Origin: Pseudomonas sp. H3(2019)
GTDB lineage: Bacteria > Pseudomonadota > Gammaproteobacteria > Pseudomonadales > Pseudomonadaceae
Length of the DNA stretch: 64,000 nucleotides
Reading direction: 5' to 3'
NCBI RefSeq assembly: GCF_007713465.1
Contig: NZ_VMSG01000002.1
Span: forward strand, 248,001 to 312,000
Positions 50,201-55,041 of this stretch are shown piece by piece (position 1 is the stretch's first letter; each line of letters opens with the position of its first letter). The notes beneath the pieces are model-generated. The model was not told the DNA's origin. It made no database searches and was given only the letters and a program-made list of their open reading frames with translations. The position numbers and the translations under genes are program-made.

Positions 50201-50901
50201 CCCTGCGTCAGGGTGGCTTCGATGGAAAAGTAAGGGGGGGCATCAGCGCGAAAACGTGTGCCGCACAGGCGGGCACGTACCCTATCCAGATGTATCTGCA
50301 ATGTCGCGGGCGTAAATTCACGCGCGTCATGGACTGCGATGCCCCACGGGGCAGTATGCGGCAGAATACCTTGCGTGCCATCCGGCCCCACCACCACACG
50401 CAGCATCTTCTGATGCGTCACCACCTGCTGCCAGGCACCCTTCAGGCGAGCCACATCCGCGTCCGGCAACACGAACTCTCGGTACAAATTGCAGCCGACA
50501 GCGTCCGGATTTTCTTCGTCCAGTCTCGACATGAAATAGGATTGTTGAATCGGGGTCAGGGCGAATGACCCGCTCCGCCCGTCAGCAGGAATGCTTCCGG
50601 TGACGGGCGCCAAGTGCTCCTGTCGCTGCGCGATATGGGCCTGGATCAAGTCCAGCATGGCCTCCAGCGAAGGGGTTTCGATCAGTTGCTGCATTTCCAT
50701 ACTGATCTGGAATGTCTTCTTTATTGCCAGCCACAAGGACACCATTTGCAACGAAGACAGCCGGTACTGACTGAGTGGCCCGCGCCAATCCAGTGAGTGA
50801 TTGGGCCTGCCAATATCGCCCAATATAGCGGCGACTCTGGCTTTTAAGTCTTCAGTGCCAACACCAGACACCTCCTGCGTAGTTCCTTGCTGGTCAAACA
50901 T
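38281..50901 (-). CDS. Hybrid NRPS-PKS with thiazole module (LnmI-like)
   Basis: A 4206-aa megasynthase. Order by residue: carrier ~17-95 (Ser50); Cy ~112-545; Cy ~550-960; A ~985-1490; PCP ~1537; Ox ~1600-1830; KS ~1860-2280 (non-elongating by sequence); ACP ~2471; KS ~2525-2950; KR core ~3340-3520; ACP ~3648; KS ~3720-4140, ending the protein. It makes a thiazole from Cys and begins polyketide extension. It lacks any AT. The domain series and the split after a terminal KS match LnmI. A GAGGGAAAT ribosome site lies before the ATG. It is followed with a 4-bp overlap by the 6771-aa PKS, so the two proteins are translationally coupled. Confidence 0.95.
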   Translation of the reverse strand: MFDQQGTTQEVSGVGTEDLKARVAAILGDIGRPNHSLDWRGPLSQYRLSSLQMVSLWLAIKKTFQISMEMQQLIETPSLEAMLDLIQAHIAQRQEHLAPVTGSIPADGRSGSFALTPIQQSYFMSRLDEENPDAVGCNLYREFVLPDADVARLKGAWQQVVTHQKMLRVVVGPDGTQGILPHTAPWGIAVHDAREFTPATLQIHLDRVRARLCGTRFRADAPPYFSIEATLTQGAVHVHFCIDGMLTDGIGLAILLQQWWRSYHHPDSPLPTISLDLSRALEGLEARTRDDSFHADLAYWGKRLSNLPGAPACLLAQPRPTGSESVRRSLRARIAAPIWQALKQLATRLEVSPSSLVLSVFAQALYRTGPEQPFSLVLTTNNRPWLERQARGLVGPFTGSMVFVAGVPGDSAEDYARQTHRAVWQDIGHAGVDGVVAVRQLRKQAGGHAVPPLPVVFSSLLDLADQFEHGPSFEQLLCHESNVTSGVYLEHEIKEEEGALQVHWDIDERYFPQHLADALFAHFINGLHSFHGRCGNLHSRQPSDLQQAYWVARTLGDEGCQVYQSFQVRNFALERLENAWQQLIGHYEVLHSVYGSDGLLHVLAPAPKGLCIPVYDLSTVADGAGAIAALRDGMAGKSFALDHWPPFDIRVTTNGGDVATVHCAIDLALVDAVSILRLARELLCLYADPSYILPTSISHTDFERARDLVHMSPVSDAARAYWVQRLQDLPAGPVLKPVELRPVERLRVRLEGRVDRWARVQQRLQQHNLSADALLSAAFMTVLAGYQKRDFSITVVRWSAAYNAYRPGEYTGLSWLRAAAACSLLERARRHQADFNAEPPLVSASGLAELRKKVMKHRRDDAFALPVVYTGIFDGQLPDVPTEVSVGPWITYTPDVSLDAISVLESDTLHFYWDAVEGDFEAGQLRTMFAEYQHLIETLACADDWEHVGAEAACTGMSQSERETILYAWNDTEAAYETDLLPYQFIESQARIRPLAIALRGKHGDMNFAELNRFANYIAWQLKDAGVGPEVLVAISVQPSPLMVAAVLAVHKAGGAYLPLDPGLPKERMETILSDAGARHMIVESLDGPDTAGLPCRVFGLGQTCPGDDSRAQRDPQRTARVDSSAYIIYTSGSTGKPKGVLVAHKALLNLLNWANKNFAFGPDDVGLAVASLGFDLSVFDLFGLLGCGAGLYIADVCERKDPGLLMDILLRHPISFWNSSPAALHQLSPLLTQTRMTGEGGHLRVVFLSGDFTPLSLPDEVRGVFPYARIINLGGATEATVWSNYFHVGAIDPTWRSIPYGVPIDNSRYHVLDDALDPCPVGVEGDLFIGGDCLSVGYWRRSTLTAASFIPDPYSRTPGQRLYRTGDRAAYLPDGNLTFIGRIDGQVKIRGNRVELEEIDFQLRSHPGVKEALTLARDDHTGDRKLVAYVIARSERPGVKTLREHVAKTLPVYMVPNFICFIDALPCTSNGKVDRAALPWPIPREEDASPVTAQPIAQTGPSEETLRTVLEGLFAEQLSLTVVAHSADLWDLGASSFTMIQVSNALQRQYGTRVPVSALVAHASVEGIARVLHGLLSGPIAEPVPTPVPAHDPRGDAAVGPAQKPVAVDLLDAGAVSEFKARQQNLRVCAAALSSVALPERVLHDDYYDWRASHREFGAAPIALEDMSRLLGLLRTVSRDDGKASLYASAGSTYAVQTYLHVKAGAVTGLEEGGYYYHPLQHRLVRVDDAHGLNREQHFYYNRPLYDRAAIGLFLIGESKGIEPLYGDQSQRYLQLEAGHMAQLLSMGQVDSRIGLCGIGAMDVDALRAAFCLSESHGFLYGFLGGSMARTPGGGHAVPWFGEAAPAASPASTTITAPVAIIGMAGQFACADTPDKLWQCLRDGRRAIGSVPSTREWAAQFPDLQGGFINRIDQFDHALFHVSPREAKTLDPQTRLLLQTVWACLEDAGHTARSLRNQAPRVGVFVAVMWHDYQQQGADTWRDSGLAAVAGSASDIANRISHFFDFNGPSLAVNTSCSSSLSALQLAKNSLDSGQCDAAIVAAVNLIAHPYHAGLLTGLNLLSGQSVPCAFDGEASGWTPGEGCSAVLLRPQAAAQLGNDHTYALLDACHVVHAGKVARYGAPDSAALAGSLSALLDGAGVSVQEVDYVECAAAGASIADSAELEALEQVFSTRGRELTIGTLKPNIGHLEAAAGMAQVIKVLLQMRHGEVAPTLLADPAHRLSALQGSILRVAEQVERWSGHTALINAVGASGTHAFALLRAAPSTRSEGGLSRLGDEMLAVPLSAASVAQLDSLAQAVLEQLANEIETPLDALAYTLQTGRVDMGHRLLLRCRTLSDLRRGLTAYLQRRDDAAYALGHVETDQPDEAVAPVHPHEVCARWLTGTRVDWENLWQGRPPRRVSLPTYPFSGDSHWLDHAERSKAADEHTEAPHDVQAAAERYLCGLYAECSGLPVERVRAEQPLEHLGLSSLIVTDINAMLTRDLGGVSKTLLFEHADLRSVARALSDRHGQALRRHLDTAPATGPVSDAGQRPDLDIAIIGIAGRYPGADNLNRFWANLEAGTDCIRQLPPERTETGWPVELMWGGFLDRVDLFDPLFFNISPRDADLLDPQTRLFMQVMWHTLEDAGYGAERLRRAHEAGCGVFVGSMYSEYHYFGVEQTLRGGPVSSGSALADIANRVSYFLGAQGPSLTVDTMCSSSLTAIHLAIQSLRRGECAVALAGGVNLSLHPDKYIALDRLKMVSSDHRCRSFGAGGDGFIPGEGAGAVLLKPLHAALADGDRIHAVIKGSAINHGGRTNGYMVPNPLAHARLIRSALQDAQVESGSISYIEAHGTGTALGDPVEINGLTYAFEGSGLAAGACAIGSVKSQIGHLEAAAGIAGLTKLVLQMKHRRFACSLHAQALNPNIAWESAPFRLQRLSADWITQGGAPRRAGISSFGAGGANGHLIVESFDAVETVGMNDDAPQLILISAKTSDALRRLAGHWLEILDLPQRLADLAYTAQIGREPMKHRLALVVDSVAQLRDELEAFLQDRPSAWLSANADDAREPASSCPELASDRAALRQLARYWVAGGEADWSQLQRPVRCGLTSLPIYPFAQQRCWLAPQAAPIAAQPLTDDMPLFAQAWRQEVGGAGMAPLLTGRIVCLASEGSLDMARRLVERLGPQTASVLGIDVQSGDADRAVGIERTRTQLAELIRSQVPIAGWIDLCDLDAGQASNSWLDRLALLQQVMVTAPAGQLLRVMHASNGLHSVQGEASNLLGVQMASFIKTLAAEHKKITLRTIDLDPDGGQEIQALLTEWHDVRQSVEVCYRHGQRYVPYLKPIAPVSAETYRLDPDAVYLITGGLRGLGAMIALEWARRGARKLALIGSRALPPRAGWDDPDLPTWQREAVANVRALEAAGAQVMTAASILTDVQRLQSFLADVRRSLGEIRGVIHCAGNGSQGRPAFVHKTPAQIESSFAPKFTGLCCLAEACTPDRLEFFLAFSSISAVVGALGAGVSDYAAANVCMDRFVAHMHSKGQHAYRAVNWPFWAQSSGSDASREACSRLGLEAISNRQGLRLLDRVLALKEHANIVPLPLVSNREIADVMPHFDAVSPHSAAPLPASPGVIAEKRVAAWLMQIFSDMLRIRLSDLDPQAHFSDLGVESVMMVELIHAIEREIGRPLEPSALLDYPTLNELSRYLGVFEIAAQSPSQPPAEHAQALAESAMVPALRHDIAIVGMSGRFPDAPDIETFWNNLKQGHCAVHEVPSSRWDIERFYRPAHQAGKSISKWGGFISGIEDFDPGYFNMSRQEASECDPAIRMMLEESANCLSDAGYAPQELSGKDVGIYIGARMSGYRRRMAGQLGQAGLGGDQNFIAARVAHHFDFCGPCMVVDSACSSALSALQLACQSLALGESALALAGGVDILLDEEPYLEFSEARALSPSGRCRTFDKGADGFVPGEGCGVLLLKRLDAALRDGDPIHAVIRGVAANNDGRTMGLTTPNPKAQSQVIRRALAASGLTAENIGMVEAHGTGTMIGDPIELKALTDVFREHTGREGFCAIGSVKSNVGHLLSAAGIAGLFKAVLCLKHGQLPPTLFCDTPNPRFDFQTSPFYPNTVLRDWPAINGMRAAGISAFGLGGTNVHLIVSSLDAAQSRTAPVRPSLPRPSFQRVRCWLEVDSKTAPAGLSPLRLDFGRQGDVASARSNHSSSNAFAEDSL
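38290..39750 (-). other. Terminal KS of the split module
   Basis: A complete KS (VDSACSSAL, EAHGTGTMIGDP, NVGHLLSAAG) ends the protein. The matching DH-like, ACP, ACP and KR domains are at the start of the next protein, so the chain must cross a protein boundary within one module. Confidence 0.88.
39800..43310 (-). other. KS-KR-ACP module
   Basis: A complete KS (VDTMCSSSL, EAHGTGTALGDP, QIGHLEAAAG) is followed by a KR (GGLRGLGAMIAL; FSSISAVVGA; SDYAAANVCM) and an ACP (DLGVESVMMVEL). It should leave a beta-hydroxyl after the first extension of the thiazolyl starter. Confidence 0.88.
43310..45330 (-). other. Non-elongating KS (KS0) and ACP
   Basis: The KS keeps Cys2018 (NTSCSSSL) and the second His (NIGHLEAAAG). 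The HGTGT motif reads A-A-A-G-A, with Ala2153 in the place of the catalytic His. Decarboxylative condensation should be impossible, so it would only pass the thiazolyl chain to the following ACP (HLGLSSLIVTD). Confidence 0.88.
45420..50570 (-). other. Cy-Cy-A(Cys)-PCP-Ox thiazole module
   Basis: Two heterocyclisation domains stand in tandem. Cy1 has Asp243...Asp248 but Gly at the Ser place (CIDGMLTDGIG); Cy2 has the full DxxxxDxxS (DLALVDAVS, Asp666 to Ser674). The A domain has IIYTSGSTGKPKG and a binding-pocket code I read as D-L-F-N-F-S-L-V-W, close to the cysteine code DLYNLSLIW. The PCP (LGASSFTM) is followed by a SagB/ThcOx-type flavin oxidase domain (GGYYYHP; QLEAGHMAQ), which would oxidise thiazoline to thiazole. 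Confidence 0.9.
50617..50853 (-). other. N-terminal carrier (starter) domain
   Basis: Residues ~17-95 form a carrier domain with the active-site region LSQYRLSSLQMVSL (Ser50); the usual Gly is Arg. It precedes the first Cy domain, so it must bring the starter acyl or aminoacyl group. No adenylation or loading domain is attached. In leinamycin a free A domain and a free PCP do this job; here the PCP appears fused. Confidence 0.75.
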
Positions 50902-51298
50902 ATTTCCCTCACGCCGACTTAGATCAACAGTTTATAAATTAAGTGCTAAAGGGAATAAATAATGCTCAATATTGGCCACCCATGAAAAATCTGAATGAGG
51001 CGCCAAAATCCGAACAAGTAATTGACGTTGCCCAGGCAAGCGGCCTGGGCAAAAAAGATCATGAGGGAAATGCGAGGGGATTTTCGTTCAGCGAATTTTG
51101 TCGTTAACAAGAACAGCATCAAGACCGGTATCAACATCACCGGCTTGATGCTTTCTTATGAAATACGACATTACGAGTGGCGAGCGATGTGAGCGTGCAC
51201 AACAGGTAGCTTTTCATTCAGCAGGAACACAGCATTCAGCCTTTGAATTGTATTGCCTCAAGAGCGTAGTCTGTATCGCGGCCTCCACGAAAAAAATA
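50902..51298. other. Intergenic region upstream of the NRPS-PKS gene
   Basis: About 400 bp, AT-rich compared with its neighbours, between the SnoaL-like gene and the 4206-aa gene. A minus-strand frame at 50946-51137 would give a ~63-aa hydrophobic peptide, but it has no ribosome site and no family that I recognise. A T-run follows the SnoaL-like stop codon on the minus strand. The region could carry an internal promoter for the megasynthase genes; I cannot point to one with confidence. Confidence 0.45.
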
Positions 51299-51661
51299 TT
51301 AGTGCACGTACGTCCGCATCCCGCCTTCCACTGCGCCGGTTTGTCGCCATATCTTTCCATCACGAATGACATAGATGCCGAATGCAACTTCGGTATGCCC
51401 CTGAACTTTCATGGTCGAGCGGACCATCACCACATCGTCGCCGTGAATATATTCATTCATTTCAACGAACTCCAGGTCCAACTTCATATACTGCTCGATG
51501 GTCTCCCGAATTTTCTCGCGCCCTTCCAACACACCCTGAAAACGAATCCATACCGCCTCGGGATGATAAAGCTCCATCAGGCCATCGAGATCACGATTGG
51601 CCAGGCACTGCGCTTGTCGCATAAAAATATCATGAAACTGTGGAACGGCTGACTGATCCAT
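51299..51661 (-). CDS. SnoaL-like / NTF2-fold protein
   Basis: A 120-aa cone-shaped NTF2-like protein (SnoaL/DUF4440 group). Features are LANRDLDGLMELYHPEAVW near the start, the helix EGREKIRETIEQYM, and a strand-rich C-terminal half (VVMVRSTMKV). Related proteins act as polyketide cyclases, epoxide hydrolases, isomerases or simple ligand binders; this sequence does not say which. AAGGAGAGG precedes the ATG, and the SRPBCC gene ends 13 bp upstream. It is a candidate tailoring enzyme of the pathway. Confidence 0.78.
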   Translation of the reverse strand: MDQSAVPQFHDIFMRQAQCLANRDLDGLMELYHPEAVWIRFQGVLEGREKIRETIEQYMKLDLEFVEMNEYIHGDDVVMVRSTMKVQGHTEVAFGIYVIRDGKIWRQTGAVEGGMRTYVH

Positions 51662-51674
51662 TGCCTCTCCTTAG

Positions 51675-52115
51675 TCATTCTGCCTGCGGAATTTTGCAAG
51701 CATCCGGCGTAGCGCCCTGCACTTCCCCACTCGCCAAATACTGTTGTATTGCATTGAAGTATTTGCGCCCAAGCCCAACCCCCAAGTGCTCTACTTCATT
51801 CGTCGGTACACCATGCTGAGTCCAGGACATCCGGGTCCCATCCTCGACTTCGTCCAACTGAATGTTGACGATCGAATAGATGCCCTCCTCCCAGCTATAA
51901 CAATCACGCCAGGCCATCACCAGGCGATGCTCCGGGTGCAATTCCAGAAAGTAGCCCTTGATGTAGCCACCGAACAACGAGAAATGCGCCCCAGGCCGTG
52001 CATCCATTTCCGCAGACATACCGGTGAAGTTCGCAAACTCCACCGGATCTGTCAGACAGCGATAGACAGCACTTCGGCCCGCAGTAAAAACAAACTGCTT
52101 GCTAACTTTATGCAT
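51675..52115 (-). CDS. SRPBCC (AHSA1-like) protein
   Basis: A 146-aa helix-grip protein of the START/Bet v1 superfamily, AHSA1 branch. The N-terminal strand and helix VYRCLTDPVEFANF, the DARPGAHFSLFGGYIKGYFL turn and the C-terminal helix GLGRKYFNAIQQYL are typical. Such proteins bind hydrophobic ligands; some act as polyketide cyclases or aromatases. Placed between a SnoaL-like gene and the two repeat proteins, it likely handles an intermediate or the product. AAGG lies 7 nt before the ATG. Confidence 0.78.
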   Translation of the reverse strand: MHKVSKQFVFTAGRSAVYRCLTDPVEFANFTGMSAEMDARPGAHFSLFGGYIKGYFLELHPEHRLVMAWRDCYSWEEGIYSIVNIQLDEVEDGTRMSWTQHGVPTNEVEHLGVGLGRKYFNAIQQYLASGEVQGATPDACKIPQAE

Positions 52116-52128
52116 GACCGAACCTTAA

Positions 52129-53013
52129 CTAGACGTTGCGCTTGAACTGGACAGGCGAAAATGCGAAGTCGAACATACTGCCTTCCACAAACATCCGGCT
52201 CCAGTTGCCACCGCCCTTTTCCAATGGGAGCGTTTCGCGGAAGTACAGCTCGCGCACCTCAGGATCAGTCGCATGAAGCTTGATCAATGGATAGTACGAG
52301 CCGATATCTTTCATGGCGATGAGCCAATGCAGCGTATCGGAAGCACCGAACGCGTCCTCGTACAGGAAGCATGTCGCCTCGCCGCGCGCCTTGCTATTGA
52401 TTGAGTCCACCACATCGCGCGCAAACTGCCGCCCTTCAGAGCGGAACTCGTACTTGAGCTGGGCGCTGCGGTGAAGCATCAGGCCAGCGTTTGCCGAGTG
52501 GATGATCTCGTTCAGCGGGAAGGTAAATTGATGGTACGCCGGCGGCAAACCGATAAGCGGCTGGCTGGGCTTCACTTCAACGACAGCCGCTGCGGCACCG
52601 TACATGCCACGGAACTGCGGGAGCATCACCGTCGCCTTGATCGATCCGTCGATGAACATCGTATCCCAGGCAGCACCGCCCTTGGAGGCAGGCAGCGCAT
52701 TCTGCTCCAGTATTTTGCAGAAATGGTCATCCCGCGTCGCCATTTCGCACAACTCATTGTAGTCATTCAATGAGCTCAAATGCAGGAGCACATGCAGATG
52801 ACCCAGAGTGCCCAGCTCTTGAAAGCTCAGCATGGTGACGCGATCTTTCTTCACCTCATTGATATACGACGCGGTCTCATGCAAAAGGCGCAGCGCCTCG
52901 TTGCGATAACCGTTTTTCAACTGGGCGACCACTTCTACGACAACGCCGGCATTGGAACTCTGCAAGCTATTCCAGGGAGCCGAGCCAGTCTGGTACTGCG
53001 CTGATTCAATCAT
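52129..53013 (-). CDS. Two-repeat protein of unknown function (copy 2)
   Basis: A 294-aa protein built from two related ~120-residue units. Unit A starts at about SSNAGVVVEVVAQLKNGYRN; unit B starts at SANAGLMLHRSAQLKYEFRS. Each continues with an alpha-helix, a strand with LYE-like residues, a LHWLI/LHVLL stretch, and ends in GG-x-W-x-x-MF plus GS. The pattern suggests a dimeric alpha/beta-barrel fused to itself, perhaps a binding protein or cofactorless enzyme. It is a paralogue of the next gene upstream. No signal peptide, membrane segment or metal motif stands out. Confidence 0.7.
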   Translation of the reverse strand: MIESAQYQTGSAPWNSLQSSNAGVVVEVVAQLKNGYRNEALRLLHETASYINEVKKDRVTMLSFQELGTLGHLHVLLHLSSLNDYNELCEMATRDDHFCKILEQNALPASKGGAAWDTMFIDGSIKATVMLPQFRGMYGAAAAVVEVKPSQPLIGLPPAYHQFTFPLNEIIHSANAGLMLHRSAQLKYEFRSEGRQFARDVVDSINSKARGEATCFLYEDAFGASDTLHWLIAMKDIGSYYPLIKLHATDPEVRELYFRETLPLEKGGGNWSRMFVEGSMFDFAFSPVQFKRNV

Positions 53014-53042
53014 GGTTAGTCCTTTAGCGTCGGAGTGAAAGA

Positions 53043-53960
53043 TTAAAAATCTTTAGTTGGATGCTGCGGGCAAAGCAGAACCTCACTGATACTGCCCGGT
53101 ACGAACAAGCGGCTCCAATCAGAGTGAGAACCGCCTCCCTCGACCCAACTCCTGGTCAACACGTCCCGCATACCGCTGTCTTGCGCCAGGAATTCGATGA
53201 GATGTTGATAATCTTCGTAGCACTCGAGATGAATGAGCCAATGCAGGCGGTCAACCGCGCCGAAATGTTCCTCATAGACAAAACACGTTACATAGCCCGC
53301 CAAATGCCGATTCAGGTAATCGGCATAGGCACGAGCAAAAACGCGTGCCTCCGAGCGATATTGAAAGTCGACCTGCGCTTGACGCATGATGATCATTCGC
53401 GCATTGCTGGAGTGCAGGAGTTGCGCTGCAGGCTGCTTGGACTGATACAGGGCCAAACGGGACTCTGCATCGGGAACGGGTTGAGGGCTGTGCGTTCCAT
53501 TGAAACCCCAGTAGTGAGGTGTCAGCACCCTTTCCTGGAACGTGCCTGAGAATAAGGCTGTCCAATCGCCACCACGTTCACTCTCCGGTGCGCGGTTGCG
53601 CATGAAAATCTCGCCGAATGCCGGATCAACTGCAGCGAGTCGATGGAAGCGCATGTAATCTGCAAGGCTACGCAAATGAATGAACCAGTGGATTCGATCC
53701 TGCTGGCCGAACGTTTCTTCGTACAGGAACGAGCTAATAAACCCTTTTTGGGTTTTATTAGTATGTTCGCAAATCTCCAAGGCGCACTCGCGGGCCTGGT
53801 TGCGGAACTCATTTGTTACCTGGCCGCTGCGCTGCACAATCACACCACAATTGGCGCTATTCAACAGTTCGTCAGCAGCGACACTGGTCTGCTTCAACGC
53901 CGGAGGAATATATGCCTGCAGTTCAATTTGCTCCGGTGTAAATGGCGACTTACTCTTCAT
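53043..53960 (-). CDS. Two-repeat protein of unknown function (copy 1)
   Basis: A 305-aa paralogue of the protein at 52129-53013 with the same two-unit plan. Unit A includes NSANCGVIVQRSGQVTNEFR, SFLYEETFGQQDRIHWFIHL and GGDWTALF; unit B includes HSSNARMIIMRQAQVDFQYR, CFVYEEHFGAVDRLHWLIHL and SDWSRLFVPGS. The shared YEE-F-G-DR-HW-IHL core is the most conserved part and may be the functional site. It is the first gene of the minus-strand operon, starting ~300 bp from the divergent SDR gene. The role is unknown; operon position ties it to the pathway. Confidence 0.7.
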   Translation of the reverse strand: MKSKSPFTPEQIELQAYIPPALKQTSVAADELLNSANCGVIVQRSGQVTNEFRNQARECALEICEHTNKTQKGFISSFLYEETFGQQDRIHWFIHLRSLADYMRFHRLAAVDPAFGEIFMRNRAPESERGGDWTALFSGTFQERVLTPHYWGFNGTHSPQPVPDAESRLALYQSKQPAAQLLHSSNARMIIMRQAQVDFQYRSEARVFARAYADYLNRHLAGYVTCFVYEEHFGAVDRLHWLIHLECYEDYQHLIEFLAQDSGMRDVLTRSWVEGGGSHSDWSRLFVPGSISEVLLCPQHPTKDF

Positions 53961-54265
53961 TGTCTCGGGACCCTTTGACTAACACTCTATATCAAACCCG
54001 TGCACTTCATCACAGCATGACCAAGATACTCAGCAGTCATCTGTACCGATCGACACCCTAAAATCAAATCCAATCGACGTGCGCTCAATTGTGAGCGCAT
54101 TTCTCAATTTAGTTATTCAACAGGCCACGCCCCACGCTTAGCTGGCGCGCTGTACGACTGAAATGAATACCGAACTTTCGCTCAGATTTGAGCAACCGTT
54201 AACACCCTCAGTCTCTACCATCGCGACAAATCTGAAGCTCAACTAAATCACGCCAGCCTACTTAT
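53961..54265. promoter_or_regulatory. Divergent promoter region of the two pathway operons
   Basis: About 305 bp, AT-rich, between the first gene of the minus-strand biosynthetic operon and the plus-strand SDR-mutase-MeaB operon. It must contain both promoters. The one clear signal is the palindrome at 54080-54099. No coding frame is convincing. Confidence 0.65.
54080..54099. promoter_or_regulatory. Operator-like palindrome
   Basis: TGCGCTCA and TGAGCGCA form perfect 8-bp inverted arms around ATTG, in the middle of the divergent promoter region. The size and symmetry suit a dimeric repressor (TetR, LacI or GntR type). No matching regulator is adjacent in the window. Confidence 0.6.
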
Positions 54266-55024
54266 ATGACTATGAATAATCACTCGAAATGGGTTGTTTT
54301 GACCGGCGCAACACGCGGAATTGGCCGCGCTATCGCCGGGCATCTAGCCCAGGCTGGCTATGACCTGATTCTGCCAACCAGAGATCCCGCGACTGCCGAA
54401 CATGTCGCGCTAGAACTGAAGATGCTGGGCGCTCGCGCAGTTGTATACCCGTGCGATCTTTCCATTGCGCAGCAAGTAGAAGACTTTGCCAAGACCGTGC
54501 TAAAGGAAATGGGGACGCCCTATGGTTTCGTTTCATGTGCAGGCATGACATGCGACGGGCTGAGCTTTCAGCTCGACATCGCCAAAGTCCAGAAAACTTT
54601 CCAGGTCAATCTGTTTTCCACCATGCAGCTGACAGGACAGTTCGCCATGCCCATGGGACGCGCGGGCGGCGGCCGTATTGTGTTGATCAGCTCGGTTTCC
54701 GCCTGGCTCGGCAATCGTGGCAACGCAGCCTATGCAGCGACCAAGGGCGGACTCCAGGCCTATATGAAATCGGTTCTGGAGGAGTTTTCGCGCCGGGGAG
54801 TGACGATCAACGCGGTACTACCAGGTTTCATCAACACAGACATGACACAGGGTCGCGACGAATGGATCGAGCGTATGTCCAAGCGAATCCCCGCACAAAG
54901 AGTCGGCACACCAGATGACGTCGCCAATGCCGTCGGCTTTCTCTTGGCGCCAGGTGCTTCCTACATCAACGGCGCTGAGCTGGCCGTCGACGGCGGCATG
55001 TCGGCGACATTGGGACTGAATTAA
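54266..55024 (+). CDS. SDR-family ketoreductase (FabG-like)
   Basis: A 252-aa classical short-chain dehydrogenase. The NAD(P) loop is TGATRGIG, the catalytic Ser lies in [10 protein letters not shown], and Tyr/Lys lie in AYAATKGG; the C-terminal DGGMSA is also typical. FabG-like enzymes reduce beta-ketoacyl-ACP. As first gene of the mutase operon it could be a trans-acting ketoreductase for the KS-DH-ACP-ACP module, which has a DH but no KR, or a late tailoring enzyme. The ribosome site is weak; a second ATG at 54272 is possible. Confidence 0.88.
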   Translation: MTMNNHSKWVVLTGATRGIGRAIAGHLAQAGYDLILPTRDPATAEHVALELKMLGARAVVYPCDLSIAQQVEDFAKTVLKEMGTPYGFVSCAGMTCDGLSFQLDIAKVQKTFQVNLFSTMQLTGQFAMPMGRAGGGRIVLISSVSAWLGNRGNAAYAATKGGLQAYMKSVLEEFSRRGVTINAVLPGFINTDMTQGRDEWIERMSKRIPAQRVGTPDDVANAVGFLLAPGASYINGAELAVDGGMSATLGLN

Positions 55025-55041
55025 TCAAGGAAGCCCGACCC

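Noticed and set aside
50946..51140. Small hydrophobic protein upstream of the NRPS-PKS gene
   Set aside because: No ribosome site, no recognisable family, and AT-rich intergenic composition; kept only as a note in the intergenic entry.
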